Shown here one piece after another: positions 1 to 12,800 of a stretch of 64,000 bases of DNA (its first letter is position 1; each line of letters opens with the position of its first letter). The translations under genes and the position numbers were made by a program. The stretch is from Fomitopsis serialis. Its lineage: Eukaryota > Basidiomycota > Agaricomycetes > Polyporales > Fomitopsidaceae. The notes beneath the pieces are model-generated. The model was not told the DNA's origin. It was given only the letters and a program-made list of their open reading frames with translations, and ran no database searches. The DNA lies in contig NW_025954961.1 in assembly GCF_022376445.1 (NCBI RefSeq), positions 1,054,001 to 1,118,000 of the forward strand, in the 5' to 3' direction.

Positions 1-1556
1 AGCGAACTAGAAGAAGATGCAGAAGAAGAGCGAGAGTGGTGAACACGGTGCCCAAGGCTAACAGGCACCGTATCTTTGTGGAGGACTGGCAGTCCAGGCG
101 AATTTTCAAGACCCAAAGTCGCCATGAGCTCCACGAAGGACGGGAGAGTAGTGGCCATAGTTAAAGGGCGGGAGAGTCGAGGTACGACCTCGAGCGCGGC
201 CCTGTCTGATTGCAGCTATTATAGCCTGTGCATGATGTCTTGGGAACGGGCCGAGGGAAGTGGTTGCCAGGCAGAATTGGGAGCGCCATGGAGCAGAGGG
301 CAACGCAGCACGCTGGGCAACGACGCCGGAATTCACGAGTGTGGTGTGTGTGAGATGATCAATATAGACGCCACTACAGTGGTCGACAAGGCGATGATAC
401 TATGATAGACTCGAACATTCGTACCGGAAGCGCAACAAGGGGCGCAGCCACAGACTGCAACCGCTACGCCCGTCAATCTGCATTCAACCACGTCTACTTA
501 CGGCACAGCAACACCAGCGCCCGCTGTCGTGCGGTCGCAAAACATAGACAATACCTCTCGTCCCTGCGGCGTCGCTCAGAGACCACCGTCTGTATCATGG
601 CGACTGGAGCTATCCCGGGGCCAGCTGCGACAGCGCGACTGCAGTAACCTCACAGCCTTGATGTACATTGCCATTCGGTAACAACGCACCGGAGTGTGAT
701 GACGACGGATAATAGCGATCGCGAGTCATGCTGACCGAGTATCGCGGATCGGCTACCGTTCGGAGGCCGCTGCTTGCTCGAGATTGGTTCAATGGTTGCG
801 CGCAGGTGTCGCAGCGACTGCAGTGATGAGCGCGGGATGGTACACGCAGCGGTTGCGAGGGAAGACGAACAAGAGCGAGGAGAGCGGTGCGAAACAGGAG
901 AGGCGGTGGGATGCTGTCCGGGCTCAAACGTCGCTGGCCGCGGATGCCAGATGGCTCGAGATCGTCGCGATCATTCTGTCGCGTGCCCCGGCGCTCCCGC
1001 GGCCACACTTGCCAAACACGCTCATACACCGACTTGCCGTCGACCACCATGAACTCCCAGCCGGGCACCAATTACAGCGCCCAGGGCCCGTCGGGCGGGT
1101 CGGGAGCATACATGCCAGCCCCTCGCCAGGAGATGGAGTACCTCTGCGCAGGTCTGTCCCTATTCTGATTGCTCGTCAGCGACTTCCAACGTCTTCTGCA
1201 GATTGCGGCGCGAAAAACGAGATCAGATCTCGAGAGCCGATACGTTGTCGCGAGTGCGGCCACAGGATCATGTATAAGAAGAGGACAAAACGAAGTATGT
1301 CGTCCCTTCGTTTGGCAGGCCCAGTCCACTCACCCGCCACCGCAGTGGTACAATTTGAGGCGCGATGAGCCGCCGCGTTTGTGCCCGTGCTTGTATCTCA
1401 TGCCCCGTCTTCGCGTTATCCTGGCCATTTGTTGATCTGCACGCTGTCCCCTTCATTCATCATTTGTATATTAAGCATGGGTAGTCCAATAGAGGCAATT
1501 ACGTGATACATAAGCTAGCCATTACTACGCGTCATATGCGAAGGCGGCGCATGCCA
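1..1556. other. No recognisable gene
   Basis: I see no gene here that I can name. The minus strand between about 700 and 1330 has some coding-like stretches in two frames (for example a segment reading [18 protein letters not shown] near 1075-1140 and another reading [19 protein letters not shown] just below it). They could be exons of an unrecognised gene or a decayed copy. No start, stop or splice chain could be fixed. Confidence 0.3.
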
Positions 1557-1918
1557 TCACCATAGTTTCAATCCGTTCATCCATGAGTTGAGGAAACATG
1601 TAACCACCACGCGATCAAGGATGCCTTCTCCCCGGTCAGTAACGCGCAGCTGAGACTGATCGTCCGACCAGGTGGCAACTACTTTGCCCCTGGTACTCAC
1701 GCACTGGTAATCGTTAAGAACCGGACGGTATAAACAAATTGGATGCTTACGAAGAGATCTTTCCCGTTCTCTGCCTGTTTCCACTTGTACTCGGAGCCCC
1801 CCGCTTTGAACCGGCGGGATCTGATGGGGGATCAGTCAGACCGTGTGGAACAACATGCCATGGACGGGCGCACTTGCTAGACTGCTTCTTCATCTTTCGC
1901 AACTCCCTCATGTGGACC
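1557..1918 (-). CDS. DUF6593-like protein, 3' part (5' end unresolved)
   Basis: Three minus-strand exons join cleanly: 1918-1874, 1820-1751 and 1703-1557. They splice across GT..AG introns of 53 and 47 nt. The joined reading has the order typical of DUF6593 proteins of agaricomycetes: a charged MREL-RKMKK stretch, a G-x-EYKWK core, a short loop ending at DLF, a K-V-V-A-TW strand and the closing segment RGEGILDRVVVTCFL. The protein ends with a TGA at 1559-1557. Family members are small proteins, often in many copies per genome, and have no firmly known biochemical role. Upstream of 1918 there is an acceptor-like TTGTAG, but I could not join the N-terminal half to it without assuming an indel, so the model is partial. 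It may be intact with a sequence error or a decayed paralogue. Family assignment is from remembered conservation, not a search. Confidence 0.5.
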
Positions 1919-2030
1919 TACAACGGCGCCTTCTGTCATTTAGAAAGATGCGATGGAAAGACGGATATGTACGCGTTCAGTCCCGAACATGACATTTGCG
2001 GTGTGGTCCGAAAGCCAGTCTAGTTGGCCA

Positions 2031-3916
2031 GCGTGTTCCCACCGCTGAGTGGCGGCGTTCTTGCGCGATATCTCGGTAACTCCGGTGTTCGTTCCAGTGT
2101 TGGGGTGTTGGAACTGACGTAGCCAGGGGCAACGATTAGACAGCCGACGAAACAGCTGACAGAATAGCTCGCACCTTGTACATCGGAACTGGCTCCGTCG
2201 ATCCCTCCACGATCTGGTTGATTCGGAAAGTCCGTCTATCTGGGTTGGTAGACTCGGGGGGATATACCCATTGCAGGACGATATCAGTGCTTGCCATAGT
2301 GCTCAGTGCCTGAGGAGAATGGGCCGTGCTTCGTGGGGGAAGGGAGATGCGGTGGTTATGAAGCAGGTTCCACGGGCAGGCAGGCTTTTAATGTGCCGGC
2401 GTGTCGAACATTGTACGGCCGTGGAGTTCTGTGAAAACCATGTTATGAGGATACAGGGCAAAATCGCGTTTGTCATAGTACTGTGCGTTGGATCATTTCC
2501 GATCTGATTAGGCTTGGATGAGGTTAACTCGCGTGGTCATGAGATGGCGACAGCTGATAATGAAATCGTCCTCTAACTACATCGAACGCGAGTGCGCCTC
2601 ACCGCAGGCGGAAGTTGAACCCACGAGGTGTAGAGAAGTTGTCGGGGACGCTGAAGGGTCCATGCCAGAAGACGCCTGGGGGACCGTTTTTGGTTCCGGC
2701 GACTCGCTGTAACGGTCATACGTCGCTTCTAAAGACCGTGTTTTGTGGCTGCTTTGTGACCGCCACATCAGTTGAAGCACCGTACCTTATCGATGATCCT
2801 CAGACAACAGCGGGTCAGCCAGAGCACTCGCAGAAAGGAATCTTCCGAACACGCTGGGCGGAAAATTAGTATGAACTGCAGTGCCATCCCCACAATTAAA
2901 ACGGATAGTGCTCACCAGCATGGAGGTTACATATAGTACCCGGCGGCCGCAGCTGTGGTATTCGTCCATGCGCTGGACGTATGGACGGAGGCCGGTATTC
3001 AGTTCGACGACTCGGAGGGAGCGCGATAGACTCTCGGCAGGGTTGGGCGTGAGGGTGTTGTGCTTCTTCCACAGGCAGGACGACATGAGAGCAATGGCCT
3101 CGTGGCTGGTGCCGGATGACGATGTTATCTGCAGATGCCACCACCACTGTCTAACCTCCCGAGTCCGGAGCCGAGTGCCGACCCTACGGTGCCACGACGA
3201 TCTGCTGAACGACGCTAGGGCAGCAATCCGGCAGAATCATCAGGGGCGCCATAATAAGCACGGGCTCAGGAGGCGGATGTCGACTTTGACTATCGCTTCC
3301 ATAAGCCGAGTGACTCAACAGTATGCACTTTATTAGAACAAGGGAGTCTCACCGGTGCAGCCCTCCTTCTGAGGATGATCCGGGCATGCAGTGAGCAATA
3401 TAACGGAGATAATGCTGGTGAAGAAATCTGTCCGGTTCCAAACGAGGTGACGCACGTAACTGAGCACAATTACTGAGGGCCACGGCTTTAGTAGACCAAC
3501 ACTAGAAGCGAATGCCGGCAGGGAGGAGGCTAGAAGACCCTGTGAGTGAGAAAATTGAGATAAACGAGACGAGGACCGACGTAAAAAATACATATATACG
3601 TAGGGCCCACAGGGGGGCAGGCCATTGACCGCGCTGCCCGCCCATGTCTGGCAGGAAATGAACGGCACACCGACGCAGCGCCACCGGCTGCACTCTGCGG
3701 TGTGGCTCACGTGAGGACGTGCCCGGAATGGCTGTGCCGGCAATGTGCGAGTGCACATGCCGGATCCGTTCGTGTCGGATGGCTGAGGAGGTGTGGGCGC
3801 TTGTAGGCCGCTGCAGTTGAACAACAACATTTCCGACCGGGCCTAAGCACTGCTGACCTCGCTGCTGCTGTGCACGCCTCGCCGTCTCGCATCTCGACAT
3901 CTTCGAAGGCACAAAC
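2031..3916. other. Unassigned stretch upstream of the bZIP gene
   Basis: No gene was identified. The minus strand near 2603-2701 reads GTKNGPPGVFWHGPFSVPDN followed by a short tail, which looks coding, but neighbouring exons could not be found. Open frames at 2787-3336 on both strands and a 165-codon minus-strand frame at 3333-3830 have no recognisable motif. The last few hundred bases presumably hold the promoter and leader of the bZIP gene starting at 3917. Confidence 0.3.
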
Positions 3917-5759
3917 ATGCCCAGCCAAGCCAGCCGAGCTCGCAGCATCTCCGGCGACCTCGACGAGGTAGCATTACCACTGCGGTTTTGCGTGACTCAG
4001 ACCACGCTGACGGCCCATTGCCCAGAGTTCTGACCTTGAGCACGATGGCGATGGTGGTTCCAACCCACCTGGAAAGCCTGGCAGGAAAAAAAATCCAAAG
4101 TGCGTAGTGGCCACCGACGTGATCATGCTTACGCTAAAGCCGTCGCAGCTCGCAGGCAGCACGACGCGACCAGAATCGCATAGCACAGCGCGAGTTTCGT
4201 CTCCGAAAGCAGCAGCGCGTAAGTGGCTTGGGCTATATAACTGTGAGGTGCTCAACGTTCTCCAGATACGCGATTTAGAGGCCAGTGTGGAGATGCTCTC
4301 GGGTGGCAAGGATGAGGCGCTGGCGACAATGCGGAAAGTCCTCAAAGGCGCGTATCATCCGCCCTGTTTAGAGACTGACTTGACAGCAGAAGCAAAATCA
4401 TGCAGACATGATGCAGGAGAACCAGGTTCTCCGTGACCTATTACGCAGCCTGAGCTCGTTCATCGGCGACGGCGCCGGTGGCTTGCTACCGAAGCTCGGG
4501 TGGGACTTGAACGACTTCAACAGTTTTCTCAACAAGTCCGAGACAGACACAGCTTGGGAAAGTTACCAGCGACACAAGCAGCAGAAAGCGGCTGACGCCG
4601 TCGCCTCTGGTTCACAGCCGGCTGCAGGACAAAAGCGACCGCAAGAAGACGATTCTCTAGGTGGTCCATCGAAGCGGACACGAGGGGCCAACGAGCAAAA
4701 CGGCGAACGCGAACACGCCGATTCCTTCTCTAACCCAATGCTGGTGCCCCTGCAAGCTGCGGCCTCAGTACCCCAGAACGGCATGTATCAAGCCTCCACC
4801 AGGGCGCATGACTCTGGCCTGCTGAACGATTTCTTGCGAACCGGCGGTCCTGGCGCCTCCATGGCCATGCCTGCCTCGTCCCCGACCGCTGCATCCGGGT
4901 CGTATGGTGCTTCGCCTAGCCAGACTATCGGAGGTTCTTTCCAGAGTTCTTTCATGCAGTCGGGTATGGGGGTACACAATGATGCGGGTATACCTACTAT
5001 GCCGTTGGTAGGGGCGTCACCGGTGTCTGTACAGCAGCCGAGAGTTGGTCCTACGCCCCCGGCGGTGCCTGAAGAGGACGATGTAGATTCGAAGAAGACC
5101 GATGCGTACAAACTTGTACAGTACGTTCTGTTCGACGTTTCTGGTGTCTACAGACGTTCTCACACTATTGCGCAGCTATCATCTGGACAACTACAAACGC
5201 AACAGTGCATATTGCTTGCCTTCGTCGCTGCGACCAACTCTGGTACAAAGGTACGCCGCCGTCACCCTCTCAGGAACTAGTCTCACGGAGTACACCTTGA
5301 CTAGAACTGTCCCACATGGTCTGGCACTTGTCCTGAGCTGAGCTTCTGCCTGGCTGACCAAATCACAGAGAGCGTGATTGATGCGATCGTGCACCCTGAG
5401 CTTCGCGATCGGATGATTCTCTTACGAGGTAAGTGGGCGACCGTTGGCAAATTGATGGTGCTTGTTGACGGCCATGTAGGCCGTTTTGACCTCGTGGACT
5501 GCCTCCACGACTATCGCAACGAGGTGACCATCCACGGAGACGACGTGCTCGCGCACACGAACTGGGAACTGTCTGAGACCTGGCTTCATCGATACAAGTG
5601 CGTGTTTCGGGACTAAGCTTGTATACCGTGTCTCATACCTGAGTTTACAGATTCCTGGTCGACCAGGCTACCCTGGCAATTGCCAATCGTTGGAGACGTG
5701 AGAGGGGCGAAGGCGAGCTACGTCTGGCTGACTTCCAAGACTCCCATCCAGCGGTCTAG
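3917..5759 (+). CDS. bZIP (AP-1/Pap1-like) transcription factor
   Basis: This is a nuclear DNA-binding regulator of the fungal AP-1/Pap1-like bZIP group; its target genes cannot be told from sequence. Ten exons join in one frame (3917-3967, 4026-4099, 4149-4218, 4266-4347, 4406-5120, 5176-5250, 5305-5318, 5369-5428, 5480-5597, 5651-5759) and give 455 residues. After a short acidic start comes GRKKNPNSQAA, then the basic region RRDQNRIAQREFRLRKQQR with the expected N-x3-A-x2-R contact pattern, and a short leucine heptad stretch ending LSGGKDEAL. The next block, SLSSFIGDGAGGLLPKLGWD, is the motif I associate with this basidiomycete bZIP family. A Q/S/P-rich middle follows, and the C-terminal third (HLDNYKRNSAYCLPSSLRPT through WRRERGE) is conserved. 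Two oddities are a GC-AG intron at 4348-4405 and a 14-nt exon at 5305-5318. No frame breaks. Confidence 0.9.
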
Positions 5760-6046
5760 CCCAGCAACGGCGTATTAGAGTAATGTTTGTCACGGATGTT
5801 CGCTATACGGTCTTGGTGTATATACAGGTCATCTCCATCTGCCTTTGTATCCATTGCAAAGCTTTCTATGGAGTACCATGAACGGCAAAGACCACATGTA
5901 TTCGGTACACGACGCGAATGTGTAGCTGCGTTGGTCGATGAGACCTAGTCACATTAAAAGCTCATGGAGGCCACTGGTGACACGACTGGCATGAGTCGCC
6001 AATATTTGACCAACGCTCAATTACACTCACATGTGCAATTTTGCAA

Positions 6047-6404
6047 TCACCAAGACGCCTTCCTCACTCCAGCAAGCTGTCCCGCCAGCGCCTTCTGTCG
6101 AAATTGGAACTGGTGGAGACTTAGCAGTCAAGCCACATTAGCTGTAGAAATATGAACGTACCCGGCAGAGACCAAACTCGCTCATGACGCCCCGCCCACG
6201 GCCGGTCTCAGTACACCTGTTCTTCGGGGTAGTCGGGCGGGTGTACCTGCCGAAGGTGTTGAGCTGCAGCTGCGCCTGGTAGCGCACCTCCGGAGGAAGG
6301 GTCTGGTTGCGCGCTACGTAGAGGTATGCCCGCCGGGCGACCTCATTGAGCTTCACGCCGTTGCGGGCCTTGATGTCGCGCACGATGCGGGCGTTGTAGC
6401 TCAT
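6047..6404 (-). CDS. MRP2: Mitochondrial small-subunit ribosomal protein uS14m
   Basis: This is a component of the small subunit of the mitochondrial ribosome, sitting near the decoding head and binding 16S-like rRNA. Two exons (6404-6162 and 6109-6047) joined over a 52-nt GT..AG intron give 101 residues, close to the usual 100-115 for bacterial and yeast homologues. Hallmarks are RNQTLPPEVRYQAQLQLN, then the family signature RPTTPKNRCTETGRGRG, SEFGLCR, and after the intron the C-terminal QFRQKALAG..GVRKASW ending directly at TGA, as in other uS14 proteins. The start ATG at 6404 is chosen because the protein then begins MSYNARIVRD at the normal N-terminus; the frame stays open upstream, so a longer presequence cannot be excluded. 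The naming follows yeast MRP2. Confidence 0.88.
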
Positions 6405-7068
6405 GGTGGCAGCAAGCGGAAGATTGAGCGCCGGCTGGACACGGACCGAGGCGCAAAGACCAGCGTCGGGCGCCTGCCAGTGCCGGAACTTGCTGCAGAC
6501 CGTCATTGCGCCCATCCCTGCGCCGCACACATCACCAGGCGGCCTCGAACAACCTGCCAAGTGGGCAGGGATATGGTTGAGGAAGCTACTGTGAGTCGCT
6601 TGGCCGCTTGCTGTGAGGGTCGTGTGGGCTCATGGCTGTGCTGCAGCTCTAGGATGTCCGCGTCCAGAGCACTCAATCTCACCCCGCAACAACGACGGAA
6701 ACTCGTATCCACTCTGTTCGGCCTCACATTCGTCGCATCTGTCGTCACGGTATCCGCATCCAATGTCCTGCCCTGTCCAGCGCACGACCGAGGCCGATTT
6801 GCAGACGGAGCTGTCGGCGAGAGGATGAACGGGCAGCGCACCGTCACCGTGGTGGAGAAAAGGCCGAGGAGATGGATAGAGGAGACACATCCGAACCCAG
6901 CCAACTCTTCATGATTCAAGCACTTCGCCTGCTGCAAGCAAGCACACACTGCGTTATCGTATATGCTAGTGCTCAAGGAGCCATATTTCGCCGGACGTCG
7001 GACGCTGTGTAATATTGTACAATCTATTCCACGACGCCTGACCTGCTCTAGAGGCGAGTACAAGGGCA
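6405..7068. other. Intergenic between uS14m and the MFS gene
   Basis: This holds the upstream region of uS14m and the 3' side of the MFS gene, both on the minus strand. No further gene or RNA gene was recognised; open frames on both strands overlap each other and show no known motif. Confidence 0.4.
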
Positions 7069-9820
7069 TCATGCATTAGTATCGGTACTACCGTAAGTGG
7101 GTTTGTTTCGTCTATACTGTGCCTCCTGTTCTTCATGCGTCCCACTGCGTACACTTGTTAGTCGACGAATGCAGAAGATCAATACCAATACGCACGGTAA
7201 AGAGTTCTCCTGGATGGGTATACAACACAGGAAACACAGAAAGTTTGCTACAGCTTGGCATATGAAGACAACGCGTAGTGCATCGGCGTAGGAGTCTACG
7301 GCTGCTCGGCGCAGATGTGGCTCTAGCTCTGGGATGAGGTTCGTGGAATGACTATCCGAGGACAGCAAGTCAGCGTGCGATGCAACTAGGGTTTGCAAAA
7401 AAGCACGAACCGGATCTGCTCAATAATCTGAAATTGTCGTCGTTCAATGCCTACATCATTTTAGCGAACGCAAATACTGACCTCGATAGCGCCAGGTCCC
7501 GTTATGCGCTCCCGGAGCTTACGAGTGAGTATTGCCTGCAGCAAGGCGCCGCTCAGGCTAACTCCCAGCACCTGGCCGGTAGTGCGGAATAGATAGGTGA
7601 CTGCGGAGGTACACTGCATCAGCAGACGGATTCTGAGAAGTTGCCGACTTTGACATACTGCCTGTCGCGACAGCTAAATCTTCCTTCACCACACTTGCAA
7701 TCATTGCCTAAACGGATAACGTCGATGAGCGTTCCAGGGACACCCCTCCGATGGGCCCGGAGACTTACAATGAGGGTGGTCGTGATAACGCTCGCCATGC
7801 CCAGACTTTGAGGAACGATGTCGAACCACAGATGCAACCACGACGTATCCTCGTTCCAAAAGACCAGCAGGGAGGCGGCGATGACCGTCGTGAAAGAGGA
7901 CACCAACGTCAGGGTGTACAGTTTGCCCGTGCGGCGCATGATCCTGTATGTTTTCCAGTTCAGCGTTGCTGATGATACCAAATGTACACACGTACCAGCC
8001 AGCGAAGACGCTGCCAGTCGAGATGGCCACCTATTAATAACGTAAAGTTGCGGCGTTATCGGAGATAGCGTTGGATTGTAGCGTACCGAATGTGGGAGCA
8101 AGTGAAGGCCTGTCCACGAGTTCAGCAATTGCCTGAAATTAAATGGGACGGGCGGCTCACCTGCATCAGTGGATGAATTAAGCCTCACGGCGGAGAAATA
8201 CTATAGTTGGGGGGTTGAGTTGCCAATGAAGACGGTAGAAGCGGGCTACATACCAATGGACGTTGTACAACTGTAATAGAAGCGTGAGTGCATAATAGGC
8301 CACTAGAGTAAGATCAAACTGACCGCGGAGAACGCGGCTATACTGCCAAAGAAACATGATAGCGATACAGCAAGTGGTGTGCGTTGTTTAATTAATCTCA
8401 TGGGCATTACTGGGTAGGGTGACCAGTGTGTCTCAACCATAATAAATATGATGCACCAGACCACACTGGCTAGCAAGAGTCCCCAGATGAGCGGATGTGA
8501 CCAAGGGAGTTCCTCCGTCGACTTCAGGCTGAAGCCTAATAGCAGGCAGCCTACAGTGCCCACAAGTGTGAAGGACCCAAGATAGTCAATGCGGCGGATT
8601 TTCGTGTGTAGACTTTGCTGCTGAATTTCATCCGGAAGGCTGATATTAACCTTCACCGTGACCAGGACGAAGGAGAACAGAAGAATCGGCATCTGTTCCG
8701 GTTTGATGAGATTCGGTAGCCTATGTGAATCTCGGCATTTCAACTCACCTGGAAGAGGAAGGCGGATCGCCTGCCTCGGCAAGCTGAGAATAGGGTGTTT
8801 GAACGGAGACGTGCGAACGCACCAGCCAAAGGTATCGTTGAGCCATCCTCCCAGAGGACCGCCAAGTCCTGCGCCCAAACCGAATAAACTGCGGATGCCG
8901 GATCAGCTTGAGGAGGTTGGAACGAGGGGGCGCTTACATATTGGTCATGCCCTGGTAGAGGCCTCGCTGCCGCCTGAAGAGGCCAGGTCAATCCCACATG
9001 TTCTGCCTCGAGGCCTGCGACACTTACAGGGGAATCAGATCTGTCACTGCGATGCTGGACACTAGGGTGCCCGTTCGGTACGTGACGTCATGTGCACTGA
9101 GCTGTGGACGCACCTGTCATGACCCTGCGCAATCATCGATAGTTTTAATGATTGACGCCTCTGGCCAGCGTACTGGCACTCACCCTCCTCCTCCCATGCC
9201 CGCGATTGCGCGCGCGACGATAAGCCCATCCATCGACGGCGCAAGTCCGCACAGGAAAGTGCCCACACCTGCGGGAAACATGAGGACGACGTATTCATCC
9301 GGCCAGGCGCATAACTGACCGAAGAGCGACAGTGCGAGGAGCATAGCTCCTTTCCGGCCGAGGATGTCGGACAGACGACCTTGTACCATGAAGCGTGAGC
9401 CAGGGTGATCAAGCACATGCATAGCTCCAGTCGTGCACGCACCATACAGAGGGGTGAAGCAGCATACGGACAGCAGGTAGGATGTTCCAATGTATGATGA
9501 CCTGTTAGATTCATTGAAGTAACTACCGATTGGAGCGAGCAGAGTCGCAACAATGGTACCTATGATACAGCGCACGCTAAGGCATTTGAACAACGAAGTA
9601 GCAGCAACAGGCGAACCGTCCAAAGCCCCGAGGAAGACTGCACTCCACAGGCCTGCCAGAACCCAGGCAAGTCAGTCGACGAGACCTTATTCTGAGGTGC
9701 GGAGGACTCGGATTCTTGCGGAGTTGTGGATCCCGACTCGTCGGCGGGACAGGAAGAGTCGGGCGTGGCGTCCTGAAGTAAGGGTCGTGATTCCGAATGG
9801 TCTCGGTGGGTCGTAGACAT
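7069..9820 (-). CDS. MFS transporter, 14-TM Vba/DHA2 type, intron-dense
   Basis: This is a multi-pass vacuolar or plasma-membrane carrier of the major facilitator superfamily, resembling fungal vacuolar basic amino acid (Vba) and multidrug DHA2 carriers; the substrate is unknown. About twenty exons splice in a consistent order: a polar N-terminus, WVLAGLWSAVFLGALDG (TM1), GTSYLLSVCCFTPLYGRLSD with the loop 2-3 motif LYGRLSDILGRKGAM, an AGMGGGGVMTVSSIAVTDL motif, LFGLGAGLGGPLGGW, then helices through QVLGVSLSGALLQ, ending GTHEEQEAQYRR at TGA 7071-7069. Some exons are tiny (11 nt at 9114-9124, 17 nt near 8255-8271, 22 nt near 8750). Two places need one added base to keep the frame: near 9671 (just before TM1) and near 8259 (LYNVPLYF block). 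It is therefore either affected by sequence errors or broken. A TATA-like box lies about 40 nt upstream of the ATG. Confidence 0.85.
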
Positions 9821-9858
9821 TGCGTGGGCCGGTATATTTTGGTGAGGGTGAGGCCCCG

Positions 9859-9866
9859 TTTATATC
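9859..9866 (-). promoter_or_regulatory. TATA-like box of the MFS gene
   Basis: On the minus strand the sequence reads GATATAAA about 40 nt before the MFS start codon at 9820. Position and sequence suit a TATA box with a very short leader. There is no independent support. Confidence 0.35.
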
Positions 9867-12800
9867 TCGTCCGGGAATGAGATGTCCCACGGAGGAGGGA
9901 TATCTGCAGCACGATCGTCAGCGCTGGCCATGACATATACAACGTGCGCCCATCAGACACACACCGACCGACTGGCCAGAAGAACAAGCGTAGAGGTCTT
10001 CCGCGCCGACGCTACCGTACAGAACGATGGCCCAGCGGCCGTGCGGCCTTCGCGCAGATTATATACAGACGGCTGGTGCAAGCGTGTGCCTGCTCACGCT
10101 CCGCTGGAGATCTCTCTCGCGCGAAGATCTGTCGGGATCTGAACCTGCACCAAGGTTATCGTCAGCATCCGTGATCAGCGGCGCTCCTATCCATTCACCC
10201 AAGCGCCCTGTATATCCTCCTCGTCCTTCTCCTCCTACTCGGCCCTCGTCCTGCGCTGCTCGTCCTCTTCGTGCGCGCACCCAACGTAACCACAGGGGAC
10301 CTGCGAGTGTCCGGGTTTACCTCCACTCGTCCGCAGCGTCGTCTATCTCATTTGCTCCGATGCTGTCGGGCATTTCGCAAATTACCTCGGCTCAAACAGG
10401 TCTCATGGCGTTGTGTGTCGCCTTATCCCGCCATCAAGGGCGGCAATTATTCTCATGCAAAATAGGTTCAAGGTCAGTTGTCCAGTGAGCGTCATGTTTA
10501 GACCCGCAGGATCCTCACCCGATGGGAACCCAAATACGAAGGCGTCTAGACTCGGACGTCGAAATACACCGGATATGCAAGTCAACTCCGTATTTCTTTT
10601 TGTCGGTTTGTGGAAGAAAATGCATATGTCGAATGGCTTTTCCCAACAGTGAGTTCTCTTCTTTTACGACACAGTAGTATGACATGATTGCGACCTATCT
10701 ACCCAATTGGCGAGTACACTGTGACTTATGCCGCGTGCAGACCACACTATCCGCACGGCTTATTCTCACTTGCATGATCTGATCCGCTCTACATCGGAGC
10801 CACCGTGAGTTTCTCAAACCCGAGCCCGGGTCATAAACTCAGCGAGAGCAAGACGAAAGGTACGTCGCAACTCACCCATCGTCGTGTTTCAGCGGCCCCT
10901 CTCCGCCCGACGGGCCCGATTCAGCGCGAGCTTTCGTGCCCTCCGCTGGGTGCTCTGAAGCAACTATAACGGAGGAGCTACTCTGGACCCATAACGGCAG
11001 TCCGATGAGAAACGCTGCCTCATCCCAGCTGTAAGCGAATCGCTTGGCAAAATGTGTCATTTATCTCGCACTATCTCCGTCCGCAGTCCGTGCCCGACGT
11101 TACATCGACGCCGACGTGGTTGAAGTGAAGTTGCAGCCTGAGGTGGCGAAGGTACGTAACGTCGTATTTCATCTCGTCGGTTTCCGAGGGTGCTCGCAGG
11201 AAGACTTCCGTTGCACTGCGCATACACAGCGGTATGTTCGGGGCCGCGAACGGGCGGGCGGCGACTTACACATTCTTGCGATTGATCGGGTCAAATGGCC
11301 TGCAGGCTTGAATGTGTAGGGTTCTGTTGCTTTCCGTGCAGAATGGTTAGGGCGCTGATGCCGGCACCCACCGCTGGCAACATTCGTCTTTGGGTCGGCG
11401 GTTATCCCTTTGTAAGGGTGCACTTCGCACATGTGCGGCCGACCCCTCGTCGCAACGGCGTGCCCGTCGTGCAGCTATTGAAAGTGAGGTACAATTGTGT
11501 GAGCGTCATTAATCTTCCTGGCCAGTGACCAGCGGTTCCGGTGTTGCCCTGGCCCACTCGTATCCCGAGGGCCTTGAACTTCAGGCCGCTGGAACACGCA
11601 TGAGACTGCACCATGACTATAGATCCGCCTGTGGATGCCCCGGCGGTCCGTAGACCAAGGAGCTCACCACATATGTTCGGCGACTGAAATTAGTCATTCG
11701 CTGGAAGTGCGACCTTGTCTCAACAGGTTTAAGACATACCAGTGACGGGCATACGGGTTGTGAACGAGAAACACTTTTGCTGTTCACTGTGAACCGACGG
11801 AGAAGTGATTATCCCGGAGCCCAGCCCATCAAGTGTCGCATCCCGATACGTGCGGGCAATTAACTATCGTTACCCAAATCGCCGGTGAGTTGTCATGAGC
11901 TTACTCTCTACTATCTGACATTGCCAATTGTGCTTTGTTTTTCAGCAGGATAAGAATAGGCTGAAGACCAATTACACACTTCCGGCCAGTGCGGCTGGAA
12001 CACAACTTCAAACTTCACTACATTCATGACGGCTACCGCCGTCTAGCCTTGCTCAGACCACACCTCCGATATTTTGCCAGTCAAGAATTTGTCCAGTCCT
12101 ATGTCGATGATGATTTCGAGGGAATCGCACGGTTCGTATAGTGTCTCCATATTCTTGAGTGAAGACCGATTACTAGTATTCACGGCACCAGTATACTTGC
12201 AAGGGGAAATTCAAGAAGGCAATGTAAACGGCCGATTCTCGCTACGACTTCTTCTTCCCTAATCCACGGCCCATCGGAAGAATACAAGAAGTAAGTGTTC
12301 CATTGTATCTCGCGTCCTGGAACACAATGTCGCCATGATTTTACCTGCATAGGCATGCCTGCCGATGGTTCGTCGTCTTCGCACTTCCCAAGCTCGCGGG
12401 CTCTTATGACGATCATCCCACCCTCCCTCGAGATTAGGACCCGTGGACCGTATCTGCTCCACGTTGGCGAAGATTTGGATAGATCGCCGCTTCGTGCGCA
12501 TCACCATACGCCATACGCTAGGCCTGCTTACTTCCCAATGTCCGATCGGAGGTCGGGAGGAATGTGAGTGGCAGATAGCCTCGGCCTCCGACTTCTAGCG
12601 GTCATCCTCGGGAGCGGCATGTACTGTAAATGGCCGTATGGCTGCGTGCTGGGCCACAGGGTGAGTGTCCTCCTCAGTGGGTCGGATGGCCCGACTGAAC
12701 GGAATCACATAGGTGTGTAGAGGGCAGACAGCTTGTCGAGACGGTGAACGTGACTAGGAGGTGACGCCCGTACGCCTGCATAGTCTAGACACGATCACTC

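Noticed and set aside
3333..3830. 165-codon minus-strand frame upstream of the bZIP gene
   Set aside because: No motif and the position fits the bZIP promoter and leader.
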